From Megalobrama amblycephala (taxonomy: Eukaryota; Chordata; Actinopteri; Cypriniformes; Xenocyprididae), in contig NC_063045.1 in assembly GCF_018812025.1 (NCBI RefSeq), positions 19,550,420 to 19,614,419 of the forward strand: a stretch of DNA of 64,000 nt, read 5' to 3'. Under the pieces are notes generated by a model. The model was not told where the DNA came from. It searched no databases and saw only the letters and a list, made by a program, of their open reading frames with translations. This document shows positions 1 to 13,381 of this stretch, in pieces. Position 1 is the stretch's first letter. Each line of letters opens with the position of its first letter. The position numbers and the translations under genes are program-made.

Positions 1-837
1 AAGGCAGAACACCCCGACTGGAACGCAGTTACAGGCCATCACCACACCTATAAACAAAGCAAGACTGTTACTCTGTTAAATCTATTCTCTCCCATCCTAA
101 TGTATGCATGCATAAATATCAACCAATTGTCGAGGGTATTAATTTTTTATGAAGAGCCAACAAAACAGTAGCTTATACCACGGGATTGATGATGTTTGAA
201 GCTTCGAACGTCATGCAGTATCGTGAAGTCGGGACAGCTGGTTTGAAAAAAATTGGCGCTTCACCTGATGCATAAAAGGAAAATGTATTTAATCATGTTT
301 TATTGCTGGGGTCTCAGAGACCCCGAACAGAACAGGGTTAAACATCTCATCCAAAATGATAAATTATGATCACATCATTGTATATTTTATATTATTGATC
401 AATATGTGAATCCGTTGACCAGGCTACACATGACATGAGTTGTGGTCTCATTGTCACAAATGAATTTAGATGAGGTCAGATTAGATAGAACTGTATTGAT
501 CCAAGACAAGAGTGTCAAGACAAGACAAGTCTGACCAAGTCACTAATGCGCACTGTGTTAAAAGCTTCAGTAATGAACTATTTTTCGGCACAATTTGATG
601 AAAGCCTCAAACGCTACTCCATACCGTCTCGAGCACTCGCATCCAGCTCTGGGAAGTGCGTTAGCGATGCAGCAGTTCACTAAGTGACGCATCCCAGGTA
701 ATGCACATGTTCCCGTTTTTATAGCCCAGGGATGCTGCCAATAAGCTAAAACAGCACCATGACGTAAGAAAATCACCCCTCCTGCCACACTAGGATATGC
801 TGGATTTGTGTTGCTATGCAGTTCCTAAGGGTATACT
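1..837. other. tm6sf2 intron sequence, no gene seen
   Basis: AT-rich sequence with no convincing exon or recognised repeat. It begins with a string similar to the gaacgcag end of the MITE-like repeat at 4921. Confidence 0.4.
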
Positions 838-2275
838 GTATACTCACTCACCGGCCACTTCAGTAGGCAGACATTGTCTGGGTACATGATGTCCAGAAAT
901 CAATTTCAATAGAACATTGAGTTTAATTGATTGACATAGAGCCCATGTTTAATGTGATAGTTTCATGCTTACATCTACTATAATATAATATATTGTTAGT
1001 CCCGAGATTCTTCATGTTAGTGAATAAATACATAAATCCACCATTAGTCTGGCGGTAGAACTTTTGTTAACCGTGCTAGAGGTTGTGGATTCTAATCTGC
1101 CCTTGTATAGTTTATTTTTTTCACATTAAAATCAAAGATGTTCATCAGTGATTGTATATCAAGGGCAGGGATACGTTTGTGTGCATTTTGTTTTGTTATT
1201 TCCATGCAAAGATTAGAAAGTCTCCACTTAGATTGAAACACTCAGCACAATTTCAAAAACAACCCATTCCAGCACTAGAACGCCTCTTATTTAACACAAA
1301 CAAACAAAATTATTAATCTGCTAGTCAAGAGATGTTATATTTGTATTAGATACATCTGTACATCAAAAAGTGGTGGGGACACTATCGACCTTTGCAAAAA
1401 GTGGTGGGGACACGTCCCACCCGCAGATTACGCCTATGACATTGCTAGTACCAGGTTGGACCACTTTTGCCTTCAGAACTGTCTTAATTCTTCATAGCAC
1501 AGATTCAACAAGGTGCTGGAAACATTCCTCAGACATTTTGGTCCATATTGGCATAATATAATCACACAGTTGCAGCAGATTTTGTCGGCTGCACATGATC
1601 CATGATGCGAATCTCCCGTTCCACCACATCCTAAAGGTGCTCTATTGGATTGAGATCTGGTGACTTTGAGTATAGTGAACTTATTATTGTGTTCAAGATG
1701 CTTTGTGACATGGCATGTTATCCTGCTGGAAGAAGCCATCAGAAGATGGTACACTGTGATCATAAAGGGATGGACAGGGTCGGCAACAATGGCTTTAAAC
1801 GGTGCTCAGTTGGTTCTAAGGGGCCCAAAGTGTGCCAAGAAAATATCAAACACACCATTACACCACCACCAACAGCCTGAACCCTTGATACAGGGCAGGA
1901 TGGATCCTGACAGATTCAGACCCTACCATCTAAATATTGCAGCAGAAATCGAGACTCATCAGTCAGGCAATATTTTTCCAATCTTCTATTGTACAATTTT
2001 GGTGAGCCTGTGTGAATTGTAGGCTCAGTTTCCTGTTAGCTGACAGGAGTGGCACCGGTGTGGTCTTCTGCTGGAGACCATTGCTTCAAGGTTCGACGTA
2101 TTGCGTGTTTAGAGATGCTCTTCTGCATTGTGCTGCATTCTTCTCTTCCGGTTACTTGAGTTGCTGTTGCTTTCTATCAGCTCGAACCAGTCTGGCCATC
2201 ATTCTTCTCTTTTCCCCTTTGGCATCAGCAAAGGCATTTTCGCCTCCGGAACTGGATATTTTCTCTTTTTCTGGT
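838..2275 (-). mobile_element. Tc1-like DNA transposon relic, minus strand, interrupted
   Basis: The outer end at 838-873 (actcaccggccactt) and the sequence from about 1438 onward match the terminal repeat and reversed transposase of a common fish Tc1-like element. On the minus strand, 1473-1763 and neighbouring frames carry broken transposase pieces, including an NPIE-type string around 1640-1665. The two parts are separated by about 565 bp of foreign sequence, with gacattg at both joints. The far end has been replaced by the Tc1-like element that follows. Confidence 0.75.
873..1437. mobile_element. Insertion inside the Tc1-like relic
   Basis: Unrelated sequence splits the Tc1-like relic between its end and its transposase part. 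The 7-bp string gacattg occurs at the left joint (867-873) and again at the right joint (1438-1444), consistent with a 7-8 bp target duplication. The right part contains two near-identical copies of aaaaagtggtggggacac. The inserted family is not identified. Confidence 0.55.
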
Positions 2276-3159
2276 GGTGAACCGGTGACGGGGTCATGGG
2301 CGGCCAAGGCTCATTGATGCACGTGGGGAGCGAAGACCGTGTGGTCCGATCCAACAGATGAGCTACTGTAGCTCAAATTGCTCAAGAAGTTAATGTTGGT
2401 TCTGATAGAAAGGTGTCAGAATACACAGTGCATCACACTTTGTTGTGTATGGGACTGCATAGTCGCAGATGTCCACCGCCAAAAGCGTCAACCGTGGGCA
2501 CGTGAGCATCAGAACTGGGCCACAGAGCAATGGAATAAGGTGGCCTGGTCTGATGAATCACATTTACTTTTACATCACGTGGATGGCCAGGTGCGTGTGC
2601 GTCATTTACCTGGGGAACACATGGCACCAGGATGCACTATGGGAAGAAGGCAAGCCGGCGGAGGCAGTGTGATGCTTTGGGCAATGTTCTGCTGGGAAAC
2701 CTTGGGTCCTGCCATCCATGTGGATGTTACTTTGACACGTACCACCTACTTAAGCATTGTTGCAGACCATGTACACCCTTTCATAGGAACGGTATTCCCT
2801 GGTGGCTGTGGCCTCTTACAGCAGGATAATGAGCCCTGTCACAAAGCAAAAATGGTTCAGGAATGGTTTGAGGAGCACAACAACAATTTCGAGGTGTTGA
2901 CTTGGCCTCCAAATTCCCCAGATCTCAATCCAATCGAGCATCTGTGGGATGTGCTGAACAAACAAGTCCGATTCATGGAGGCCGCACCTCGCAACTTACA
3001 GGACTTAAAGGATCTGCTGCTAACATCTTGGTGCCAGATACCACAGCACATCTTCAGGGGTCTAGTGAAGTCCATGCCTTGACGGGTCAGGGCTGTTTTG
3101 GCAGCAAAAGGGGGACCAACACAATATTAGGAAGGTAGTCCTAATGTTATGCCTGATCA

Positions 3160-3160
<1 letters not shown>
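2276..3160 (+). mobile_element. Tc1-like DNA transposon, 5' truncated
   Basis: The element's right end (atgttatgcctgatcagtg) is intact and abuts a (TA)n tract. The left end is missing and joined to the preceding relic. It carries the transposase remnant described separately. Its sequence is that of a high-copy fish Tc1-like family. Confidence 0.85.
2378..3082 (+). pseudogene. Tc1-like transposase remnant
   Basis: The DDE/D transposase domain of a Tc1-like element, which would cut and join transposon ends at TA sites. The catalytic strings are visible: WSDESH (first Asp), LLQQDNEPCH (second Asp) and SPDLNPIEHLWD (Glu). The N-terminal DNA-binding half is missing or out of frame, because sequence before VHRQKRQPW is deleted and upstream codons lie in another frame. 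A TGA after KSMP cuts off the last residues of the family. It is non-functional as it stands. Confidence 0.85.

Positions 3161-3161
<1 letters not shown>

Positions 3162-3216
<55 letters not shown>
3162..3216. repeat. (TA)n microsatellite
   Basis: Uninterrupted TA dinucleotides at the edge of the Tc1-like element, whose target site is TA. Confidence 0.95.
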
Positions 3217-3219
<3 letters not shown>

Positions 3220-3664
3220 TGCATTTCATTCTGTATATTTTAGTGAGTCAGCAATTAGTGTTTTGAAGAGTGCACAAATGTGTAAATGTGTAGAGTGTGA
3301 TGTAAGATAGGACCCGAGATGAATCAAATATCAAAGTAAAACAATAGACAAAATACAAAAAAAAAAAATAAGACAAAAATAGTAAAGTGGTGGAAGTGTG
3401 ACCATTTTACTATGGTTTTGGGAAACAGTTGTGTAAAGATGCATAATACTAGGGTAGTTAAGCAACAAGTTACATCTTTGTACGGGAAATGCACTACTGG
3501 GTGGTTGTGTACTGGCCCAAGTTAAGTTTCTATAATATACAAGCTCTGGTCCATCCTTCAAATGTAATTTTTTTTTTTTTTCACCTATTCTACCATCTAT
3601 ACCAGGTGAGAATTGTCTTATCCCTAACCCACAAAAAAACATCTTGTGCTTCTGTCCACCGCAG

Positions 3665-3874
3665 TGCCAGTGGTCTCATATCGGAGCATCCCTGCACCCA
3701 CGCACTGCAGAAATGTACAGGATTCCCACCTCGGTCCTGGTGCCCATCCTCCTTCTCAACCTGCTGTATGCAGTCGGTCCTGTGCTGCTCGCCCTGCGTT
3801 GCAAACGAGAGCCGGACTACTTCCTTTCCATCGCACCTGTGGGCCAAACTAACAATGAGAAGAAATTACGTTAA
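3665..3874 (+). CDS. tm6sf2: tm6sf2, last coding exon (partial gene)
   Basis: This exon encodes the C-terminus of a TM6SF-family protein, multi-pass ER/Golgi membrane proteins of the EXPERA group that in mammals affect lipoprotein lipidation. A polypyrimidine-rich acceptor ending ccaccgcag precedes the exon, and the frame runs about 69 codons to TAA at 3872-3874. The peptide opens with QWSHIGASLHPRT, which I recall as a conserved TM6SF block. A hydrophobic segment follows (VLVPILLLNLLYAVGPVLL), then LRCKREPDYF and a short charged tail (NEKKLR). hapln4 starts 3.4 kb downstream on the same strand, as in the mammalian TM6SF2-HAPLN4-NCAN order, which favours tm6sf2 over tm6sf1. No upstream exon is visible in 1-3664, so the preceding intron is longer than 3.6 kb. 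The call rests on remembered family motifs plus synteny. Confidence 0.7.
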   Translation, partial: CQWSHIGASLHPRTAEMYRIPTSVLVPILLLNLLYAVGPVLLALRCKREPDYFLSIAPVGQTNNEKKLR

Positions 3875-3896
3875 ACCGACTAAGAAAACATCAACT

Positions 3897-3966
3897 TTAA
3901 AGGGATAGTTCACACAAATTTTGAAATTCTGTCATCATTTACTCACACTAGGTGAACTATTCCTTT
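3897..3966 (+). repeat. Short GGGTTAGTTCACCC-type fold-back repeat
   Basis: aaagggatagttcacacaaa at the left is answered by ggtgaactattccttta at the right. A miniature copy of the fold-back family seen at 18955, 32279 and 35603. It sits just past the tm6sf2 stop, within its probable 3' UTR. Confidence 0.7.
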
Positions 3967-4920
3967 AGAAAACATGTCAAAACAGATTTACTGTATTTAA
4001 TGGGCACAACAGTGCTTGACAGTTACATCCAGTAGGTTCCTGTTAATTTGGTAATTAAGACAAGACCTTTATCATTGCAGTTTGCCTTCTGTTCATTACT
4101 ATAAAGATCTGATGTGTTTCCTTATTCCAGTGCATTTTCCTAGTTCTGTCTGTTCCACACAAATATCACATCCTAAATTATACAAATGTCAGAACTTCTT
4201 TCTTGAATAATTGGCTGGTCTCATAGGTAATAAATAATTACTCTACAAATCATCATCCATCTGGATACGTTGTATATACATGATTAAGTCAGCAGGGTTC
4301 AGTTCTACAGCTACTAACCTTAAAAGCAACTCTTGCTCAGCAGCTTTTTCATGCTGATAAGGAGCAATGCACAAAATTTCTGCTTGCACACACACAAACA
4401 GCACTGTGTGCAGGATCCAATCAGTTCCAGTGGAATTAGAATAGATTGTCAAGCTATACAAGAAAGACTAACTTAGCCAATCATTTCAGTGTTGACATAG
4501 TGGAGTCCATAATGTATATCATATATAGGGCAGACTAATTTAACACATACAACAATAGCAGGTCATTTTTTTGTAACACACTAAAACACTTCAAAAACAA
4601 ATCATTCAATAAACTGCAAAAATGTCAAATGTATAACATACAAAAATATCAAATGGTTATTTTGGCCAAGAAATATTCTAATTATTAAATATAAAACTCC
4701 TAAAACATGTGACAACTCACCCTAACACTTTTTTTTTCTAAATTCTCATTACTTCAAATATAATTATCCATAATAATACCGTAATAAAGGAGAAGTCGAG
4801 CTATGAATGGCATCAATAAAATGTTACACATAATACTGTAATTAATTGCTCAAAAAAAATTAATAGACAGTGCATTAGTTCTTAAGAAGGCTAATACAGG
4901 CTATGATTAGTTGTGCAACA
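3967..4920. other. Intergenic, tm6sf2 3' side
   Basis: AT-rich, with no exon or repeat recognised. An AATAAA near 4231 could serve as a tm6sf2 poly(A) signal, but nothing else supports it. Confidence 0.3.
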
Positions 4921-5444
4921 TGGGCTGCGTTCCACTCCAGAACTTCCCTAAACACTTCCCCTCGGGGGAATCCCTGCCGCCATTTTGAAGTGCGTTCCAC
5001 TTCGTGAAGTGGACGAGGGAAGTTTATATGGACAGACCCTCGCTCCCTCGATTTTGACCGAGGGAGCGAGTCTACTTCATATGTACACTTCAGGCAGCTC
5101 CATAACCCACAATGCAACACAATTATGACATCACCGCATATCACGTTTAATTTACTCCACCACAAACAACTCTATGATATATTAATTATTTTTTTAAACA
5201 TTTAAAACACACATATATACATATAGAATGCTGTATTAAACTATTTTAAGGGGACAAAATAAATAATAAATCAGCTCCATTGCGAATTCCAAGTGATCAA
5301 GGGCTTATTCCAGTTCAGCCCATTGCAAGGGTTCCGCCAGTAGTGGGCACTCGTGCAACGTAAGCAATGACGTACATCCGAGTCAACGAGACTGAGGGAA
5401 GTTAGCGAGGGAAGGGCATTTAAAAAACGAACTGGAACGCAGCC
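4921..5444. mobile_element. MITE-like element with GGCTGCGTTCCA ends
   Basis: The left end ggctgcgttcca is matched inversely by tggaacgcagcc at the right. Internal gaagtggacgagggaag and agggaagttagcgagggaag blocks are G/C-rich against the AT-rich surroundings. No coding capacity is seen. The target duplication is unclear, and the superfamily is not assigned. Confidence 0.65.
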
Positions 5445-5459
5445 ATGGACACTGTAGAC

Positions 5460-6456
5460 CAGTGGTTCTCAACCCGCGGCTTGTCACAAATGTCACGCGG
5501 CCCACGATAAGCCGACCTTATTTAAAAAAAATAAATTCCAGTTTTGCAATTTATTAATTAAATTAAAATGGATTAAATTAATATAAGTTTGAACTATAAT
5601 GTTTTTTTGTCATATAAAATTATTTTGGTGATCATATAGGCCTATTATTTTCAGACATGCGCAGACCTACTAGTATGGGTGGGTATTCAGTTAACGAACA
5701 CTTACAAGCGCGCGCTTTGGCAGAGCAGCCATTATAGTTTTGTAAATTTAGGGATCAAAATGGGCAAATTTGTTATTAGAGGAGAAAAACGAAATGAGGA
5801 ACATACCAATGAAAGAACGCATTGCAAACAAGAAGAGTCGTAGCATTAGCAGCGAAGGTAAGAAGTATTGAAGAATCAGTTTGCTGTCAGTGAGCGAGAG
5901 ATGGGCAGACTTTGTTTGCTCTGTAGTAAAGTAACTTGGCATATGCAGAACGTACAGTGTCAAAAGACGTGAATTCGATGTGTTTGTTTGATGTACTTGT
6001 ATTTTAAATCTATAAATATGCAGATGCTGCGCGAGGGATTGCGACGTGACAGAATGATATCGTCCGAGATTGTATGTTGTTTGTAAAGATAGTTAAGTAA
6101 CATTTGCTTATTAAAAGCGTTTGTGGCCTATATAACATTCTGTCATTGTTTATGATGCTGTTGAAGATAATTTACATCCAGAGTTAAAATAGTTACTTAA
6201 AGTGCTTGTATACATTTTGTATATGTTCATTGAGCATTTTTATCTGATTACTGTAATGCTAATGTCAGTAAGTTAGTTATTTGGTGGAATAAATTGTTCT
6301 CATTTTCTGTGACATACAACTGTATATCAGGGGTTTGTTTAACGTGAGTTTATTTAACAAGAGAGTTTCACTTTAATATGAAGAAGTCACACTACCAGCC
6401 ATTTCGTTACTTGGACCATAGTGTGGCCCACTGGGAAAAAAGGTTGAGAACCACTG
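5460..6456. mobile_element. hAT-like non-autonomous element with perfect 8-bp target duplication
   Basis: The terminal inverted repeat is cagtggttctcaacc at the left and ggttgagaaccactg at the right. ctgtagac flanks both sides (5452-5459 and 6457-6464), exactly the 8-bp duplication expected of hAT elements. The interior has only short AT-rich open frames and no transposase that I recognise. Confidence 0.9.
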
Positions 6457-6563
6457 CTGTAGACGGTTAACTTTCAGTAATTTTAATCTCAGTATCTTGT
6501 AAATATTCAGGAGCAGATAACGAGTGCTAAAATGAAAAGTGTAACTTACATTTTCGAACAGCG

Positions 6564-6576
6564 AAAAAAAAAAAAA
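6564..6576 (-). terminator. RNA polymerase III T-run terminator for tRNA-Ala
   Basis: On the minus strand, 13 consecutive T residues start three bases after the tRNA discriminator base. T4 or longer is the standard Pol III stop. Confidence 0.85.
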
Positions 6577-6579
6577 CAT

Positions 6580-6652
6580 TGGAGAATGCGGGCATCGATC
6601 CCGCTACCTCTCGCATGCTAAGCGAGCGCTCTACCATTTGAGCTAATTCCCC
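6580..6652 (-). tRNA. tRNA-Ala (anticodon AGC)
   Basis: The minus strand folds as a complete 73-nt tRNA. The acceptor stem GGGGAAT pairs with ATTCTCC and the discriminator is A. The D stem is GCTC/GAGC, the anticodon stem CTCGC/GCGAG with loop TTAGCAT (anticodon AGC), and the T stem GCGGG/CCCGC with loop ATCGATG. Position 3:70 is a G:U pair, the alanine identity element. A and B boxes are intact. There is no encoded CCA, as expected in eukaryotes. It lies between tm6sf2 and hapln4, antisense to both. Confidence 0.95.
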
Positions 6653-6659
6653 TTCCTGT

Positions 6660-7310
6660 ATGAGACGTCATGTCTGTCAGTACTTAGTATTAACCCTAAG
6701 TACGCGAGTCTTGTACGTGGCTCTAAAACGCTCGATTAAAACGAAAATTAGTGCATTTATTCACTCATTATAGCCAAGACATTATATTAACACATTTTCA
6801 CGATACAACTTACTTCATTTACCAGATATCCAGACTCAAAACATACTTGCAAAGCGAGATAACATATTGCATTGGAAATGGCTCCGAAGTGATTAAAAAA
6901 TAAGTTTTCGTGAGATTTGAGGTTAAATATTCAGGACGAAATAATTTACCAAATAAACTTATCGAGTAAAGCTACAACAAGCACTGAGTTTAACAAATTA
7001 ACGAGGTCTGCAACGTACGCAGCCAAAAACAAAGGAAGCTATACAAATACAACTTTGTATAGCGTACTATAAAATGATACGGCCGACTGTCTTTATCATC
7101 ACAGTCACACTACAACAGCCTAGGGCTTTTCTTCAGCGGTAAATGAAAGCGTCTTCCACTGCTGATACCGTCAGCAGCAGTGTGATGAGACGCGACAGAC
7201 ATCTGCAGTGATACCGAGTCAGGATCGGGACAGCTGCACTAGAAGACGCGTCCGTCCACTGGAGCAATAATAACTTTATCTCATCTCAACATAAAACGCG
7301 TCCTCTCGTG
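6660..7310 (+). promoter_or_regulatory. Probable hapln4 promoter and 5' UTR
   Basis: This stretch lies between the tRNA gene and the proposed hapln4 start. It is less repetitive than its surroundings and becomes richer in CG dinucleotides from about 7110. I see no TATA box at a fixed distance and no recognised repeat. Assignment as promoter plus leader is by position only. Confidence 0.35.
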
Positions 7311-7316
7311 ATGATG
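7311..7316 (+). CDS. hapln4: hapln4 coding exon 1 (start codon, two codons)
   Basis: This is the proposed translation start. Two consecutive ATG codons (7311-7316) are followed at once by a strong donor, gtgagt, at 7317. Splicing to the acceptor at 7851/7852 is in phase 0 and gives MM followed by ILCLETITCTLLFLSPFV, a credible signal peptide; without this exon the next exon has no initiator upstream of its hydrophobic stretch. Roughly 7100-7310 would be 5' UTR. The exon edge is inferred from splice sites and phase, not from transcript data. Confidence 0.55.
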
Positions 7317-7851
7317 GTGAGTTCAGATTGCATGTGTGTGGGTTTTGCTTCTGTAACCTTGATAATGCGCAGTGCATTGCGGTAGGGGATGCTCAAAGAT
7401 GCTGTAAGAGGAGTTGAGGATGATGGTGTATGATTCAGCTGTGTCGTCGTATATAATGTGTTTGGGCTGGCGTCAGTGCTGCTGCAGTAGTAGTAGTAGT
7501 GTGTGTATATGTGTGGTCTGGATCATGTTACATAAATGAAGATGGAATAAAGGCCCACATTTTTTAACAAACACTGCTTGGCTTTTGTTCAGATCAGACC
7601 AAAAATCAGATGTTTTTGACATAACACTCATTTTTGTTGTATAAAAAAACAAAAACGTATGTTCACAAACGTGATCCAAGCTATATCCATATGCATGAAC
7701 ATGTAGATTGTATTTCGTCACATGCAAAAATATCAGTGTAAACAATCTTAAAGATTTGAAAACCAAATTAATTTGTGCACAATATGAACAAACCCTAGTT
7801 GTTCTCTCTCTCTCGCTCTCTCTGTGTTTTATTTATTTTTTTTTTTTAAAG

Positions 7852-7960
7852 ATCTTGTGCCTGGAAACCATTACCTGCACACTGTTGTTCCTTTCACCCT
7901 TTGTGACCACCTACCCAGCCGACTTGGAGAAAGGACGGAGGAGAGTTGTTCATGTAATGG
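7852..7960 (+). CDS. hapln4: hapln4 exon 2: signal peptide and N-terminus
   Basis: The exon encodes a hydrophobic signal segment (TCTLLFLSPFVTTYPA) and then the mature N-terminus (DLEKGRRRVVHVM). The basic RRRVVHV stretch resembles the HAPLN4 N-terminus. The acceptor is a long CT/T tract ending taaag, and the donor is gtaaga at 7961. The exon ends in phase 1, so its last G joins AG of the Ig exon to make a Glu codon (VVHVM-E-DDTG). Secretion into the extracellular matrix is expected. The intron to the Ig exon is 3.3 kb and contains hAT and SINE repeats. Confidence 0.8.
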
Positions 7961-9490
7961 GTAAGAACTGTTTCTTCTGTGCCACACTGATGTCCCAGAT
8001 CACAATGTAAGTAATGCAAATCTGTGAATGCAGTGTAATCAGAACAAGGTTATGATACCTACTGACAACCGCCTACTTGCATTCTGCTGCTACCATGTTT
8101 AACATGCAGCCAACAAATAAATTGTGTAAGTGCATTGCTAGGCAAAGCACTTCATGTAAATTTTGACCTAGAGACACTCCACCCACAAGAGTCATCATTT
8201 TAATGTATGATCCCACTTCTCAAGTTCAGTAGCTGACCACCAGATGTATTAAAAGAAAATCTCTTACAAACCCCAGTTGTAGTGGCTACTCCAGGCTTGG
8301 ATAAATACAAGCAATATGCATCGTCTGATATTCTTTACATACTTATATAATAGGATGATGCCACTAAAGCAAGTAAACATACTGCATAATCAGTTTCAGG
8401 TCCACTAGGTCTCTTTCTTTATTTGTTATTCATTTTTATGTAAGCAAGGAAAAACGGCCTTTAATTGCCAATAGCTGTTGCACTAGCTGTCCTCTCACAG
8501 CATGGTCCCAACATTTACTTGGCAGCTGCAAATTACTTTCAAAAAGTCTGGTTACAGTGACATTGCTTCCAGTTTAGACCCATTTTCTTCAGATTAAATA
8601 CTTGTTCTTTAGCTGTCTCTGGCTGAATTAATGATTTGACATGTTTGGCAACCCTGCTTTCAAAAGAAAAGGTGTTTTGGTAACAAACCTTTCAGAGTGC
8701 CAGGTTTCCAGCTGACAGTTTAAATGAGCAGATGTCAAGGCTGATTACGGCCCTTGAGGTCTGTCAGGAAGATCTTGGATAGCTATTAGAAAAGGTGTTG
8801 TTTGGTCGCTATGGTTCACACCCTTAAGACTTGATGGCTTGGAGGAGCACTCGTCACTTTCAATTCCAGCTATGCCTTAAGTGCCTTTGAACAGCCTTCA
8901 GACTAAAGCAATGGATTCTGTGGGAAAAAATAGAAAAGGCTAAGGATTTAAGCATTTTCAGTGTTGTTTTGGATGCCATAGTTGTCTTTGCTGGGTAAGA
9001 TGTTCCTGTAGCTCAACAGGTACCAGGTAACAGAGCCAAGGTACTCAGCAGGTGGGCGGCATCTGCATTACAACTGGCACTCTTAAAAGATAATGACACA
9101 CAATGGAGATTTTAGGCTGATTTGACACGGCATTTGAGTACTCTCAATCGAAAAGGACAAACCACAAAACTAATGACAGATGTAGATATATCTGAAATGA
9201 AAATGAACCTATTTGCACATGAATTGCATGAAAAAGAAAACCACAAAATTACATACTTTTTGACAGTCCCAAGTTTCATAATCAGGTTCATTTTCACCCA
9301 AACCTTGGTATTCGACAAAGTCTGGAAACCTTTCAGAAAAAGGTTTAAAAGTTCAGAAAAAGGTTTTCAAAGTTTAAATATAGAGTGAATTCAGATGAAT
9401 TCAGTTAAATCGGGCCATTATTTGACATTGAGAATGACTGTGAAAAAATGGTCCAATTTACCTAAATTCACCTTAATTTATATACATATT

Positions 9491-10659
9491 CAGGGCTCAA
9501 AACTAAGGATTTTTTTGCTGGCCCAGTTGGCCCCACAATAAAAAAAATAATAAAGTAAAAGAAAAGAAAATGAAAATAAGCCTAGTTATTGTTTAATGTT
9601 TTTGATACATGTAACCTTAATAAATAAGATTGACTCCAATAGCTACTAGATTAACTCACTTAAATTTTAAATATTGTTAGACAAGTAACAGTAATAAAAT
9701 AGGAACAAATAATCAAATTACAAGTAATAGCACAATTAAATACAACAGAATAAACATAAATGAAATAAACTGTGCTTTTCAGGTTTTTTTCAGGTATAGA
9801 AATTGTAATCTAATGTATAACTAGATTAAACTTTATTAAATTAAGTTAATCAGTCAAGAGTAGTTACAGATGCATAAATAATGTTTTGAAATGCTGAAAA
9901 TATAAAACATTAAATACTATTATTTGAAATTATTTATAAAATGAAAAGATACTTTAAATGTGAAATTAAACTCACCAGTAGGTGGCAGCGAATCACTGTT
10001 AATGAGCGAGTCATTGAGATTCAACCAAATCATTACAACGGCTGATTCACTCAGGAAGTGTTGCTCAGAGACTCAAAACAATGCTGTGGACTTTGGAACT
10101 ATTTTCGTTGGTGAAATAGAGTGAAACAAGCGATTTGGTGTGTAAATGTAAGTCAATTAATATAAACTGCTTGTTTATTAAACTGTACGTTGTATAAAAT
10201 CAATATCACATTTGTAATCATGCTGATATTTGGAGAAAAATGGCACTCTTCGTGTAATATAGGTTAAGTCTATTAAATTATATACATATAAAAGACATAC
10301 AGGGTCATTTTTGCCCATTATCTTGAATTCTTGAGGCATTCTAAATGCATTTCAATAGACTAAATCACGCAGTGAAATCGTGCACTCTGAATAAGCATGC
10401 GCACTAGTCTAACCTACTAGACCACGTCACGTAGTGTATGCATGCACTCAATGGGTGTGTTTTTGTTTGGTTTTCGTAAAGTGGGGGACATCCTCAATTA
10501 TGTCAGATTGTTAAATCAACAATTACGATATCATGGACGATATATAACGCACACCCTTACAATAGTGGCCCTATCGGGCAAGTGACAGTTCTGTCAACTG
10601 TCCCGAGCGTCGTTCACACTGGCTCCGGGCCATCGGGCAGTCCTTATTGTCGAGCCTTG
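9491..10659. mobile_element. hAT-like element, copy A
   Basis: The ends cagggctcaaaactaagga and agtccttattgtcgagcc are inverted relatives. A second copy in opposite orientation lies at 48559-50736 and shares the internal blocks (the TGGCCC-rich end, the ccaccta-ctggtg block, and the cgggcaagtgac end). The CAGGG start fits the hAT superfamily. No clear target duplication remains. Confidence 0.75.
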
Positions 10660-11124
10660 ATATCCAAAGTTCTGTCATTAAACTCTAGATGGCACAGGCT
10701 AATAGGTCCTTTAACTCAACCTGGTTGTAATCACATCGTTATCTATAGGGCACAGCTGATTGGTTCCTGCTGTATCAGTAGCCAATTAGCTTGCATGCTC
10801 AACCTTCAAAATACATTGGAAGCGTTTGCCTCAGCAGTGCAGCGCACTTTCAGAAACCCTCTACCTTCCCCAGCTCCACCAGTATAGATCTGCTACAGGT
10901 AATTCATGTATGCTATATTGTAGAGCAGCAGCATGTCTTACTTGCTCACAGCAGTGTGTCGTGTATGTATTGGCAGTAGCAAGTCCTGTACTTGCTCTGC
11001 AGCAGCAGCGTAACAGACCTATTCCGCAAAAGACCAAACATATCAACATTGTCATACCCATTACCATGCCAAACACTCCGAGAGTTGTCATGACAGAAAT
11101 ATAATTGCAGAACCTTGAATCTAG

Positions 11125-11655
<531 letters not shown>

Positions 11656-11700
11656 TGATTGTAGTGACTAAGATTAATTAAAGAGTCATATTTCTAATGA

Positions 11701-13381
<1,681 letters not shown>

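Noticed and set aside
1660..2022. A 120-codon plus-strand open frame
   Set aside because: It is antisense to the relic Tc1-like transposase.
8996..9070. tRNA-like gtagctcaacaggta string
   Set aside because: No cloverleaf and no B box; at best a SINE scrap.
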